From contig CM022666.1 in the NCBI GenBank assembly GCA_012295275.1, positions 9,634,502-9,698,501 of the forward strand: a stretch of 64,000 bases of DNA. The letters run 5' to 3'. Of the stretch, positions 10,921-24,330 are shown one piece after another. The notes below the pieces were generated by a model. The model had not been told where the DNA came from and did no database searches. It saw only the letters and a program-made list of their open reading frames with translations. The position numbers and the translations under genes were made by a program. Numbering within the stretch: position 1 is the first letter of the stretch; each line of letters starts with the position of its first letter. The DNA is from Chrysomallon squamiferum. Taxonomy: Eukaryota; Mollusca; Gastropoda; Neomphalida; Peltospiridae.

Positions 10921-13900
10921 ATCCACTGATCTGTCTGAAGCCTGAAAATGCCAGTCAGAAAAGTGTTACAGAAATTATCTTGCCAGCTAGTGAAAATGAA
11001 GATACAATGTAAGTTATATAATGTCTACGTTCAGCTAATGAACAAAATACAACTTATTTAACACATCTCTCCAATCAAGTGTGTTACAAATACTGAGCAG
11101 AATAGAGAGCAAAGCCTCTAAATAACAGGATCAGGTAATAAAAGTCCTACATAAACACAACAAGACAATTTTCAATTGAAATGTATGTAAGGAGTTTCAG
11201 GTGAAAGAGATTTCACTTATAACAAATGTTACTTGTGAGAAACAGAAATAAGGTGTCACATTTTGGAAAACTCGAAACCAGATATGTAACAACTCGGAAT
11301 GGAGTTTGTGTGGACTGATATTGTGAGAAGAACTTCAACTACATAGAAGTATGCAGTGGTTATGTCAGATGTAAAACGTGTCTTACATGTTTACTTTTGT
11401 GTTAAAGATATAGAATAGTGAAATAATAGCCACTGTTTCCTATTCTATAAATGTCAGTATATAATGTTTTAAAGTAATTGGTGGGAAGTAAGTGCTAGCA
11501 AGATAGATTAAGATGACTGCCTACTATTGGATGGTCATGTGACATGACCGTATATGGCTACCGCTGCCTGGAATTTAAATGGTGGACATTCTCAGAGAGC
11601 AAAGCAATGCATTTTGACCTTGGCCATTGCAGGACCTTAAAAAATTGCTAGTGAAAGTAGGCATTTTTATATTTGGTTTCTACATATGTGCTACAGATTA
11701 GTAGTTAATTTAGATTTATTACTTTCATTTTAATATTTCTATGTCAGGGACTACCTAGCCGTCTTAAAATCCTTTAATTTGAAACCCTGTCTTGTTTATT
11801 CCTTAGGCACTGAATTTATGAAGTGAGTAACCAATGGGTTACATACATATATATGTTATTCATTATATTATACCTACATACTGGTCTGACTAGATCTGCT
11901 TACCCTGCTCCATTACAAGTGTAAGTGTTATAGTCCAGTGTGTGAGTTCAAAACAAACACCTCAGTACAAGTAACAGAACAGAACAATTAGAAATGTACA
12001 TGTTATTCAGCTAGTTTTGACAGCTGTAAAATACACAATAAAATATGTTTACACATTTAGCTATTTAGACATGTAAAACACAATGTGTTAACGTTCATTT
12101 TGTATCAAGAAGTATCAGTGTCATAGTCCAGTGTGTGAGTTTAAAACAAACACATCAGTACAAGTAGCACAAGTTCTAAACAGAGAAAGTAAAAAACTAC
12201 ACATAATTAACACACACACATTAGTTTGATAGCTGTAAAGCACACAACAAAATATGTTTACACATTTACTTAAGCAGTCCTAATGTAGACTGATCAACCC
12301 TTCACATGGTTAACAGTGTGAGACTTGTGTTTATTAAATACTAATGATTCTAAGGTAGAAACCAGCTGTCTTCTTTCACTGAGATAAACTTATAACAAAT
12401 GTTACTTGTGACAGATTGACATAAGTTGTCACATTTTGGAAAATACAGAACTACACATGTAACAACACAAATTGGAGTTTGTGAGGATAGACACTGTGAT
12501 GAAGAATTTCAAATATCTAAAAATACAGAGCTATTTAGACAGAAGTAAAACACATAATGTGTTAACATGTTCATTTTGTATTAAGAAGTATCAGTGTCAC
12601 AGTCCAGTGTGTGAGTTTAAAACAAACATCAGTACAAGTAGCACAAGTTCTAAACAGAGAAAGTAAAAATCTACACATAATTAACACACACACACTAGTT
12701 TGATAGCTGTAAAGCACAAAATACAATATGTTTACACATTTACATTTGCAGGCTGCTTTTCTCAGGTAATGTTATTAAGAAATGGACATTTAAACAGACC
12801 TAGAGTACACTGATGAACACCTCTCAAGGGTTGTGACAAACAGACATCAGATGTCACATTTTGGAAAATAAAGAACTTGAAGAAAATCTTGAAAGAATTA
12901 AATGAGTTTAATCTCTTACAGTTGAAAATTTTTTCTACAACACAGACTTTATTTAGGAGCAGGTAATAAAAAGTCCTACATAAACACAAGAAGACAATTT
13001 TCAACTGAAATGAATGTAAGGAGTTTCAGGTGACACAAGTTTTAGAAATAACAAATATTACTTGTGACAAACAGAATTTAGATGTTACATTTTGGAAAAT
13101 ACAAAACTAGGTATGTGTCAACTCAGATTGGAGTGTGTGTGGATGTACACTGTCACAATGAAGGTCAAGTATGTAAAACTACACTGTCATAGTCCAGTGT
13201 GTGTTTTTAGAACAAACACATGAGTACAAGTAACAACTTCAAAACAGAAAAACTAGAAATCTATGTTATTAACATACTAGTTTTAACATTTCAGCAGTAA
13301 CAAATGTTACTTGTGACAGTTGTCACATTTTGGAAAATACAGACAGGAGTTTGTGTGGATAGACACTGCGATGAAGAATTTCAATTATCTAAAAATACAG
13401 AGCTATTTAGACAGAAGTAAAACACATAATGTGTTAGCATGTTCATTTTGTATCAAGAAGTATCAGTGTCATAGTCCAGTGTGTGAGTTTAAAACAAACA
13501 CATCAGTACAAGTAGCACAAGTTCTAAACAGAGAAAGTAAAAAAACTACACATAATTAACACACACACATTAGTTTGATAGCTGTAAAGCACACAACAAA
13601 ATATGTTTACACATTTACTTAAGCAGTCCTAATGTAGACTGATCAACCCTTCACATGGTTAACAGTGTGAGACTTGTGTTTATTAAATACTAATGATTCT
13701 AAGGTAGAAACCAGCTGTCTTCTTTCACTGAGATAAACTGACATAAGTTGTCACATTTTGGAAAATACAGAACTACACATGTAACAACACAAATTGGAGT
13801 TTGTGAGGATAGACACTGTGATGAAGAATTTCAAATATCTAAAAATACAGAGCTATTTAGACAGAAGTAAAACACATAATGTGTTAACATGTTCATTTTG

Positions 13901-16900
13901 TATTAAGTATCAGTGTCATAGTCCAGTGTGTGAGTTTAAAACAAACACATCAGTACAAGTAGCACAAGTTCTAAACAGACAAAGTAAAAATCTACACATA
14001 ATTAACACACACACATTAGTTTGATAGCTGTAAAGCACACAATAAAATATGTTTACACATTTACATTTGCAGGCTGTTTTTCTCAGGTAATGTTATAAAG
14101 AAATGGACATTTAAACAGACCTAGAGTATACTGATGAAGACCTCAAAGGGTTAACATTATATAGTGTGAAACTTGTGGTTATTGAATACTAATGAAACGT
14201 CTCTTTCCGACAGTTTTTATTGTATCCACTGATCCTGATACCTGAAAGTGCTGTTTAATGCCTGAAAGTACCAGTCAGAGAAGTTTTACAGAAATTTCTT
14301 GCGAGCTAGTGAATATGAAGACATAATATAAATGAACATTCAGCTAATCAACAAAATACAACAACTTATTTAACAAGTCTCTGCAATCAAGATGTTATAC
14401 AATACTGTGCCAATTAGAGAACAAAACTTGTAAATAACAGGAGCAGTTGTAAAAATCCTAAATAAACACAAGACAATTTTCAACTGAAATGTATGTAAAG
14501 AGTTTCAGGTGAAAGAGATTTCAGCAATAACAAATGTTACTTGTGACAGATTGACATCAGTTGTCACATTTTGGAAAATACAGAACTACACATGTAACAA
14601 CACAAATTGGAGTTTGTGAGGATAGACACTGTGATGAAGAATTTCAAATATCTAAAAATACAGAGCTATTTAGACAGAAGTAAAACACATAATGTGTTAA
14701 CATGTTCATTTTGTATTAAGTATCAGTGTCATAGTCCAGTGTGTGAGTTTAAAACAAACACATCAGTACAAGTAGCACAAGTTCTAAACAGACAAAGTAA
14801 AAATCTACACATAATTAACACACACACATTAGTTTGATAGCTGTAAAGCACTCAATACAATATGTTTACACATTTACATTTGCAGGCTGCTTTTCTCAGG
14901 TAATGTTATTAAGAAATGGACATTTAAACAGACCTAGAGTACACTGATGAACACCTCAAAGGGTTGTGACAAACAGACATCAGATGTCACATTTTGGAAA
15001 ATAAAGAACCTGAAGAAAATCTTGAAAGAATTAAATGAGTTTAATCTCTTACAGTTGAAATATTTTTCTACAACACAGACTTTATTTAGGAGCAGGTAAT
15101 AAAAGTCCTACATAAACACAACAAGACAATTTTCAACTGAAATGAATGTAAGGAGTTTCAGGTGACACAAGTTTTAGAAATAACAAATATTACTTGTGAC
15201 AAACAGAATTTAGATTTACATTTTGGAAAATACAGAACTAGACATGTAACAACTCAGATTGGAGTTTGTGTGGATGGACACTGAGACAAAGTGCAAATAT
15301 GTAAAACCAGACAGTTAGTTTTGACAGTTGTAAAACACATAATGCATTTACATGTTTACTTTGTAATTAAGTATTAGTGTCACAGTCCAGTGTTCGAGTT
15401 CAAAACAAACACATCAGCACACGTAATACAACTTCTAAACAGAGAAAGAGAACAGTACATGCAATTAACACAAACACACTAGTTTAGATAGCTTTAAAAT
15501 ACACAATAAGATATGTTTTGCACATTTAAACTTGCACACTGCTTCTCTAAGGTAATGTTATTAAGAAATGGACACTTAAACTAATCTCAAGTAGACTGAT
15601 CAAGGCTTCAAATAGTTAACTGTGTTGGGTGAAACATGAGTTTCCTGAATACTAATGTTTGTAAAATAGAAACCATTAACTGGAAAGAATATTTCACTTA
15701 CACCTTCCCCTGGGTGGTAAAGCAGACAGTACAGATTGTGATAACCATTAGCTTTGGTTAGAAAAGGAAATAGTCCACTGCTGTTAATGTTTATAAAGTT
15801 TGACACGGAACTGTTCAAACTGATATAAAACACACAAGCTGTGAATGCAAGTTTTTTTTTTAATCTGTGGTGCTCTCTCAAAACCTGTAAGAATCTAAGA
15901 AAGATGACACATTTATATATTTGTGTATGTAACAAGAAGAAAATCTTGAAAGAATTAAATGAGTTTAATCAATCACAGGTGAAACATTTTTCTGCAACAG
16001 AGATTTTATTTTGGAGCAGGTAATAAAAGTCCTACATAAACACAACAAGGTAATTTTCAACTGAAATGAATGTAAGGAATTTCAGATGAAACAAATTTTT
16101 GTGACAAAAAATGTTAATTATGGCCAACTGAAATCACGTCACATTTTGGAAAATATAGAACTATATACACAAGAAAATAGATTGGAGTGTGTGTGGATGG
16201 ACACTGTGATGAAGAATTTCTAATATCTAGAAATACAGAGCTAATTTTGTCAGATGAAAAGCAAGTTTGCATGTTTACTCATGTGCCAAGTATAAGTGTC
16301 ATAGTCCAGTGTGTGAATTTAAAACAAACACATTAGTAGAAGTAACACAACTTCTAAATTGAGAAAGTAGAACACTACATGTAATTATTTTATTATTATT
16401 ACGTGTTTTTTTTTTTTCAACACAAACTCTCACTAGTTTTGTCAGCTGTAAAACACAAATAAAATATGTTTACAGCGTAAACTTTACACACACACATGCA
16501 ACTGCTTCTCTGAGGAATTAAATATAAGCTTCAGCTAGATACAGAAATAGTCCACTCGTGTTAATATTTATTAAATTTGTCACAAAACTATTTAAACCGT
16601 GGTAAAACTCTCCAGTTATTAAACAAAACCCAAATTAAGTTTTTGTTTTAATCTGTGTCATCCTGTCAAAATTTCAGAATTTCAGAAAGATGACACATTT
16701 ATATACTTGTATAAAACAAGAAGAAAATCGTGAAAGAATTAAATGAGTGTAACCTATCACAGGTGAAACATTTTTCTACAACAGAAATTCAATTTTGGAG
16801 CAGGTCATATGTCCTATATAAACACAAGACAATTTTCAGCTGAAATGTATGAAAGCAGTTTCAAGTGAAACAGATTTCAGCAATAACAAATGTTCCTTGT

Positions 16901-17127
16901 GACAGACAGAAAGCAGATGACACAGTTTGGAAAACTCAGAAGTAGGAATGTGAAAAAAATCAGATTGGAGGGTTATATAGGACAATGTAATGAAGAATTT
17001 CAACTATGAGAAGTACACAGTAGTTATGTCAGATGTAAAAAAACGTGACTACATGTTTACTCTTGTGTTAAATGTGTAGAATACAGAAATAATAGCCATT
17101 GTTTCCTATTCTATAAAGGTCAGTATA

Positions 17128-18274
17128 CAGAGTGTCCCAGAAGTCGCGCACCATATACATGTATATAATATTTTATTTTTTTTTTATTACAGATATGGGC
17201 GAAAAACTAACAATAAAAGAAAGAGTTAAATTGGTTTTTATGTTTGGAAAACATGGTGCAACATATCGCTCTGTAGCTGAAGAATTCAACTGTACTCATC
17301 CTGAACAAGAAAAACCATTAAGCCATACTACAGTTTGCCGCTTGATTAAACATTTCCAAGAAACAGGTTCAGTTGCTGACCGTGAGAGATGTGGACGAAG
17401 AAAGAGTGCAACTAATGAAGAAACATCAGCAATGGTTTTAGCAAATGTTGCGAGAAGCCCCGTGAAATCAATAAGGAAAATAAGCCAGGAGCTAACAATG
17501 AGCAAATCATCAATTCATCGTATTCTTAAGACACATAAATTTCATCCGTACAAAGTTCATCTTGTGCAAGCTCTACATGGCGATGACAATGATAGGCGAT
17601 TAAAGTTCTGTGAATGGGCGTGTAATCACATAGATTCTTCAATATTATTCAGTGATGAAGCAATTCCTAACTGGAATGAGGAAGGACATCATCAGACTAA
17701 CCCTTAGGGTATTTTGGTCTGGGCTGGAATATGGGAGGAGGAAATTGTTGGCCCTTATTTTTTTAATGTTGACAATATCACTGGAGAAACTTATTTAGAA
17801 TTTCTGCAAACCTTTTTGTCTGACTATTTTAAAAATGTTCCTGTAATTCGACAACAAAATTTCTTTTTTCAGCAAGATGGAGCGCCACCCCACTTTGCTA
17901 TTTCAGTACGTAACTACCTGAATCAGACTTTCCCTGACTGATGGATTGGGTGAAGAAGTCCTGTGGAGTGGCCACCTCGATCACCAGATCTGTCACCTCT
18001 TGACTATTTTCTTTGGGGACATCTTAAATCTGTTGTTTACCAGAATCGTCCACGAACTCTGAATGATTTGAAAGATGCAATAACAATTGAAAGTCAAACA
18101 ATTAGTAGCTTAAACCCTCAACAGAGTAAAAACAGTTTTATAAAGAGAATTGAAGTATGTATCAATGCAGAGGGCAAGCAATTTGAGCATTTGTTATGAT
18201 TATTATTAATAAAAATTTTATTCATATGTATCTAAATAAAAATCTTCATGGTGCGTGACTTCTGGGACACCCTG
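17128..18274 (+). mobile_element. Mariner-type transposon, DD41D, inactive
   Basis: 1147-bp element with ~27-bp terminal inverted repeats that begin CAGAGTGTCCCAGAAGTC on the left and CAGGGTGTCCCAGAAGTC (reverse complement) on the right, with two mismatches. It is flanked by TA on both sides (17126-17127 and 18275-18276), the target duplication of the Tc1/mariner superfamily. The flanking satellite reads gtcagtata before and tataatgtttt after. The unoccupied homologous satellite copy at about 11455-11470 reads gtcagtatataatgtttt, which is exactly the two flanks with one TA removed. The element therefore inserted into the satellite after the two copies arose. Confidence 0.95.
17195..18199 (+). 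pseudogene. Mariner (DD41D/rosa-like) transposase, disrupted
   Basis: A single frame from ATG at 17195 to TGA at 18199 (334 codons) encodes a cut-and-paste transposase. An N-terminal helix-turn-helix pair includes KERVKLVFMFGKHGATYRSV and a second one near KSIRKISQELTMSKSSIH. The catalytic acidic residues are D154 (SDEA), D228 (QQDGAPPHF) and D270 (SPLDYFLWG). The 41 residues between the second and third define DD41D, the spacing known for rosa-type mariners. It is dead: in-frame stops at 17705-17707 (TAG), 17939-17941 (TGA) and 17951-17953 (TGA), and only 73 residues lie between D154 and D228. An in-frame deletion of roughly 20 residues seems to follow SDEA. Start choice: first ATG after the A/T-rich leader; an upstream in-frame ATG at 17132 would overlap the terminal repeat. 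Confidence 0.9.
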
Positions 18275-20450
18275 TATAATGTTTTAAAGTAATGATTTGG
18301 GAGTAAGTCCTAGCAAAATAGATTAAGATGACTGCCTCCTATTAGGAGCTTTTATTAGTACTGGGGATTGTATGGTCACTTGACCTGACCATATATGGCA
18401 ACTGCTGCCTGGAATTTAACGGGGAGGGGGGCATTCTCAGAGAGCACTTTCACCTTGGACATTGCAGGACCTTATACAACTGCTAGTGAAAGAAGGCATT
18501 TTTACATTTGGTTTCAACATATTTGCTACAGATCAGCTAAAATCTATAGTTAATTTAGATTTATTGCTTTCATTTTAATATTTATATATCAGGGATTACC
18601 TAATATTAAAGCCCTCTAATTAGACAGTGAATTTATGTAGTGAGTAACTAGTGGGTTACATACATATATATACATTATCAATTATATTATACCTACGTAT
18701 CATGTGACTAGATCTGCTTACCCTGCTCCATTACAAGGGTAAGTGTTATAGTCCAGTGTGTGAGTTAAAAACAAACACCTCAGTACAAGTAACAGAACTT
18801 TTAAACAGAAAAACAAGAAATTTACATCCTATTAACATACTAGTTTTTATAGCTATAAAATTCACAATATGTTTGCACATTTAAACTTGAAGACAGCTTC
18901 TCTCAGGTAATGTTATTCAGAAATGGACACTTAAACTGACCTAAAGCAGACTGATCAAGTCTTCAAAGGGTTAGCATTGTGTAGTGTGAAACTTGTGGTT
19001 ATTGAATACTAATGAAGTCTTTTTCTAACATTTTGATTATATCTACTGCTCCTGATACCTGAAACAAGAAAACTGCTCTGTATGAAGTCTGAAAATACCA
19101 GTCAGACAAGTCTTACAAAAATTACCTTGAATGCAAAGATACAATGTAAGTTATATAATGTCTACATTCAGCTAATGAACAAAATACAACTTATTTAACA
19201 CATCTCTCCAATCAAGTGTGTTACAAATACTGAGCAGAATAGAGAGCAAAGCCTCTAAATAACAGGATCAGGTAATAAAAGTCCTACATAAACACAACAA
19301 GACAATTTTCAATTGAAATGTATGTAAGGAGTTTCAGGTGAAAGAGATTTCAGCAATAACAAATGTTACTTGTGACAGACTGTCACATTTTCGAAAATAC
19401 AGAACTAGACATATAACAACACAGATTGGATGTCTGTTGATGAACACTGTGACAATGAAGTTTAAGTATGTAAAAATTCATAACTAGTTTTGAGAGCTGT
19501 AAAACATGATGTGTTTACACTTACTTTGTATTAGGTGTAAGTGTCATAACACAACTTTAAAACACAGACTGTAGAACTCTACTTGTAATTAATAGAAAAA
19601 CATTAGTTTTAATAGCTGTAAAACACACAATAAAATATGTTTACACATTTAGCTATTTAGACAGATATGTTTAGCTATTTAGACATGTAAAACACAATGT
19701 GTTAACGTTCATTTTGTATCAAGAAGTATCAGTGTCATAGTCCAGTGTGTGAGTTTAAAACAAACACATCAGTACAAGTAGCACAAGTTCTAAACAGAGA
19801 AAGTAAAAAACTACACATAATTAACACACACACACATTAGTTTGATAGCTGTAAAGCACACAACAAAATATGTTTACACATTTACTTAAGTAGTCCTAAT
19901 GTAGACTGATCAACCCTTCACATGGTTAACAGTGTGAGACAGCTATAGTGTGAGACTTGTGTTTATTAAATACTAATGATTCTAAGGTAGAAACCAGCTG
20001 TCTTCTTTCACTGAGATAAACTTATAACAAATGTTACTTGTGATAGATTGACATAAGTTGTCACATTTTGGAAAATACAGAACTACACATGTAACAACAC
20101 AAATTGGAGTTTGTGAGGATAGACACTGTGATGAAGAATTTCAAATATCTAAAAATACAGAGCTATTTAGACAGAAGTAAAACACATAATGTGTTAACAT
20201 GTTCATTTTGTATTAAGAAGTATCAGTGTCATAGTCCAGTGTGTGAGTTTAAAACAAACACATCAGTACAAGTAGCACAAGTTCTAAACAGACAAAGTAA
20301 AAATCTACACATAATTAACACACACACACTAGTTTGATAGCTGTAAAGAACACAATAAAATATGTTTACACATTTACATTTGCAGGCTGTTTTTCTGGAC
20401 ATTTTAAAGAAATGGACATTTAAACAGACCTAGAGTATACTGATGAAGAC

Positions 20451-23400
20451 CTCAAAGGGTTAACATTATATAGTGTGAAACTTGTGGTTATTGAATACTA
20501 ATGAAACGTCTCTTTCCGACAGTTTTTATTGTATCCACTGATCCTGATACCTGAAAGTGCTGTTTAATGCCTGAAAGTACCAGTCAGAGAAGTTTTACAG
20601 AAATTTCTTGCGAGCTAGTGAATATGAAGACATAATATAAATCAACATTCAGCTAATCAACAAAATACAACAACTTATTTAACAAGTCTCTGCAATCAAG
20701 ATGTTATACAATACTGTGCCAATTAGAGAACAAAACTTGTAAATAACAGGAGCAGTTGTAAAAAATCCTAAATAAACACAACAAGACAATTTTCAACTGA
20801 AATGTATGTAAGGAGTTTCAGGTGAAAGAGATTTCAGCAATAACAAATGTTACTTGTGACAGATTGACATCAGTTGTCACATTTTGGAAAATACAGAACT
20901 ACACATGTAACAACACAGATTGGAGTTTGTGAGGATAGACATTGTGATGAAGAATTTCAAATATCTAAAAATACAGAGCTATTTAGACAGATGTAAAACA
21001 CATAATGTGTTAACATGTTCATTTTGTATTAAGAAGTATCAGTGTCACAGTCCAGTGTGTGAGTTTAAAACAAACATCAGTACAAGTAGCACAAGTTCTA
21101 AACAGAGAAAGTAAAAATCTACACATAATTAACACACACACACTAGTTTGATAGCTGTAAAGCACAAAATACAATATGTTTACACATTTACATTTGCAGG
21201 CTGCTTTTCTCAGGTAATGTTATTAAGAAATGGACATTTAAACAGACCTAGAGTACACTGATGAACACCTCAAAGGGTTGTGACAAACAGACATCAGATG
21301 TCACATTTTGGAAAATAAAGAACTTGAAGAAAATCTTGAAAGAATTAAATGAGTTTAATCTCTTACAGTTGAAAATTTTTTCTACAACACAGACTTTATT
21401 TAGGAGCAGGTAATAAAAGTCCTACATAAACACAACAAGACAATTTTCAACTGAAATGAATGTAAGGAGTTTCAGGTGACACAAGTTTTAGAAATAACAA
21501 ATATTACTTGTGACAAACAGAATTTAGATGTTACATTTTGGAAAATACAAAACTAGGTATGTGTCAACTCAGATTGGAGTGTGTGTGGATGTACACTGTC
21601 ACAATGAAGGTCAAGTATGTAAAACTACACTGTCATAGTCCAGTGTGTGTTTTTAGAACAAACACATGAGTACAAGTAACAACTTCAAAACAGAAAAACT
21701 AGAAATCTATGTTATTAACATACTAGTTTTAACATTTCAGCAGTAACAAATGTTACTTGTGACAGTTGTCACATTTTGGAAAATACAGACAGGAGTTTGT
21801 GTGGATAGACACTGCGATGAAGAATTTCAATTATCTAAAAATACAGAGCTATTTAGACAGAAGTAAAACACATAATGTGTTAGCATGTTCATTTTGTATC
21901 AAGAAGTATCAGTGTCATAGTCCAGTGTGTGAGTTTAAAACAAACACATCAGTACAAGTAGCACAAGTTCTAAACAGAGAAAGTAAAAATCTACACATAA
22001 TTAACACACACACACTAGTTTGATAGCTGTAAAGAACACAATAAAATATGTTTACACATTTACATTTGCAGGCTGTTTTTCTCAGGTAATGTTATAAAGA
22101 AATGGACATTTAAACAGACCTAGAGTATACTGATGAAGACCTCAAAGGGTTAACATTATATAGTGTGAAACTTGTGGTTATTGAATACTAATGAAACGTC
22201 TCTTTCCGACAGTTTTTATTGTATCCACTGATCCTGATACCTGAAAGTGCTGTTTAATGCCTGAAAGTACCAGTCAGAGAAGTTTTACAGAAATTTCTTG
22301 CGAGCTAGTGAATATGAAGACATAATATAAATCAACATTCAGCTAATCAACAAAATACAACAACTTATTTAACAAGTCTCTGCAATCAAGATGTTATACA
22401 ATACTGTGCCAATTAGAGAACAAAACTTGTAAATAACAGGAGCAGTTGTAAAAAATCCTAAATAAACACAACAAGACAATTTTCAACTGAAATGTATGTA
22501 AGGAGTTTCAGGTGAAAGAGATTTCAGCAATAACAAATGTTACTTGTGACAGATTGACATCAGTTGTCACATTTTGGAAAATACAGAACTACACATGTAA
22601 CAACACAGATTGGAGTTTGTGAGGATAGACATTGTGATGAAGAATTTCAAATATCTAAAAATACAGAGCTATTTAGACAGATGTAAAACACATAATGTGT
22701 TAACATGTTCATTTTGTATTAAGAAGTATCAGTGTCACAGTCCAGTGTGTGAGTTTAAAACAAACATCAGTACAAGTAGCACAAGTTCTAAACAGAGAAA
22801 GTAAAAATCTACACATAATTAACACACACACACTAGTTTGATAGCTGTAAAGCACAAAATACAATATGTTTACACATTTACATTTGCAGGCTGCTTTTCT
22901 CAGGTAATGTTATTAAGAAATGGACATTTAAACAGACCTAGAGTACACTGATGAACACCTCAAAGGGTTGTGACAAACAGACATCAGATGTCACATTTTG
23001 GAAAATAAAGAACTTGAAGAAAATCTTGAAAGAATTAAATGAGTTTAATCTCTTACAGTTGAAAATTTTTTCTACAACACAGACTTTATTTAGGAGCAGG
23101 TAATAAAAGTCCTACATAAACACAACAAGACAATTTTCAACTGAAATGAATGTAAGGAGTTTCAGGTGACACAAGTTTTAGAAATAACAAATATTACTTG
23201 TGACAAACAGAATTTAGATGTTACATTTTGGAAAATACAAAACTAGGTATGTGTCAACTCAGATTGGAGTGTGTGTGGATGTACACTGTCACAATGAAGG
23301 TCAAGTATGTAAAACTACACTGTCATAGTCCAGTGTGTGTTTTTAGAACAAACACATGAGTACAAGTAACAACTTCAAAACAGAAAAACTAGAAATCTAT

Positions 23401-24330
23401 GTTATTAACATACTAGTTTTAACATTTCAGCAGTAACAAATGTTACTTGTGACAGTTGTCACATTTTGGAAAATACAGACAGGAGTTTGTGTGGATAGAC
23501 ACTGCGATGAAGAATTTCAATTATCTAAAAATACAGAGCTATTTAGACAGAAGTAAAACACATAATGTGTTAGCATGTTCATTTTGTATCAAGAAGTATC
23601 AGTGTCATAGTCCAGTGTGTGAGTTTAAAACAAACACATCAGTACAAGTAGCACAAGTTCTAAACAGAGAAAGTAAAAATCTACACATAATTAACACACA
23701 CACACTAGTTTGATAGCTGTAAAGAACACAATAAAATATGTTTACACATTTACATTTGCAGGCTGTTTTTCTCAGGTAATGTTATAAAAAAAAATGGACA
23801 TTTAAACAGACCTACAGTATACTGATGAAGACCTCAAAGGGTTAACATTATATAGTGTGAAACTTGTGGTTATTGAATACTAATGAAACGTCTCTTTCCG
23901 ACAGTTTTTATTGTATCCACTGATCCTGATACCTGAAAGTGCTGTTTAATGCCTGAAAGTACCAGTCAGAGAAGTTTTACAGAAATTTCTTGCGAGCTAG
24001 TGAATATGAAGACATAATATAAATCAACATTCAGCTAACCAACAAAATACAACAACTTATTTAACAAGTCTCTGCAATCAAGATGTTATACAATACTGTG
24101 CCAATTAGAGAACAAAACTTGTAAATAACAGGAGCAGTTGTAAAAAATCCTAAATAAACACAACAAGACAATTTTCAACTGAAATGTATGTAAGGAGTTT
24201 CAGGTGAAAGAGATTTCAGCAATAACAAATGTTATTTGTGACAGATTGACATCAGTTGTCACATTTTGGAAAATACAGAACTACACATGTAACAACACAG
24301 ATTGGAGTTTGTGAGGATAGACATTGTGAT
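20451..24330 (+). repeat. 1690-bp dimeric higher-order repeat
   Basis: Two monomer types (A at 20946, 22636 and 24328; B at 21816 and 23506) alternate. A-to-A distances are 1690 and 1692, and B-to-B is 1690. By eye, 20451-22140 and 22141-23830 are almost identical, differing by a few substitutions and an A-run change near 23789, while A and B differ clearly from each other. This is the usual sign of recent amplification or conversion of a dimer made from an older monomer array. Confidence 0.85.
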
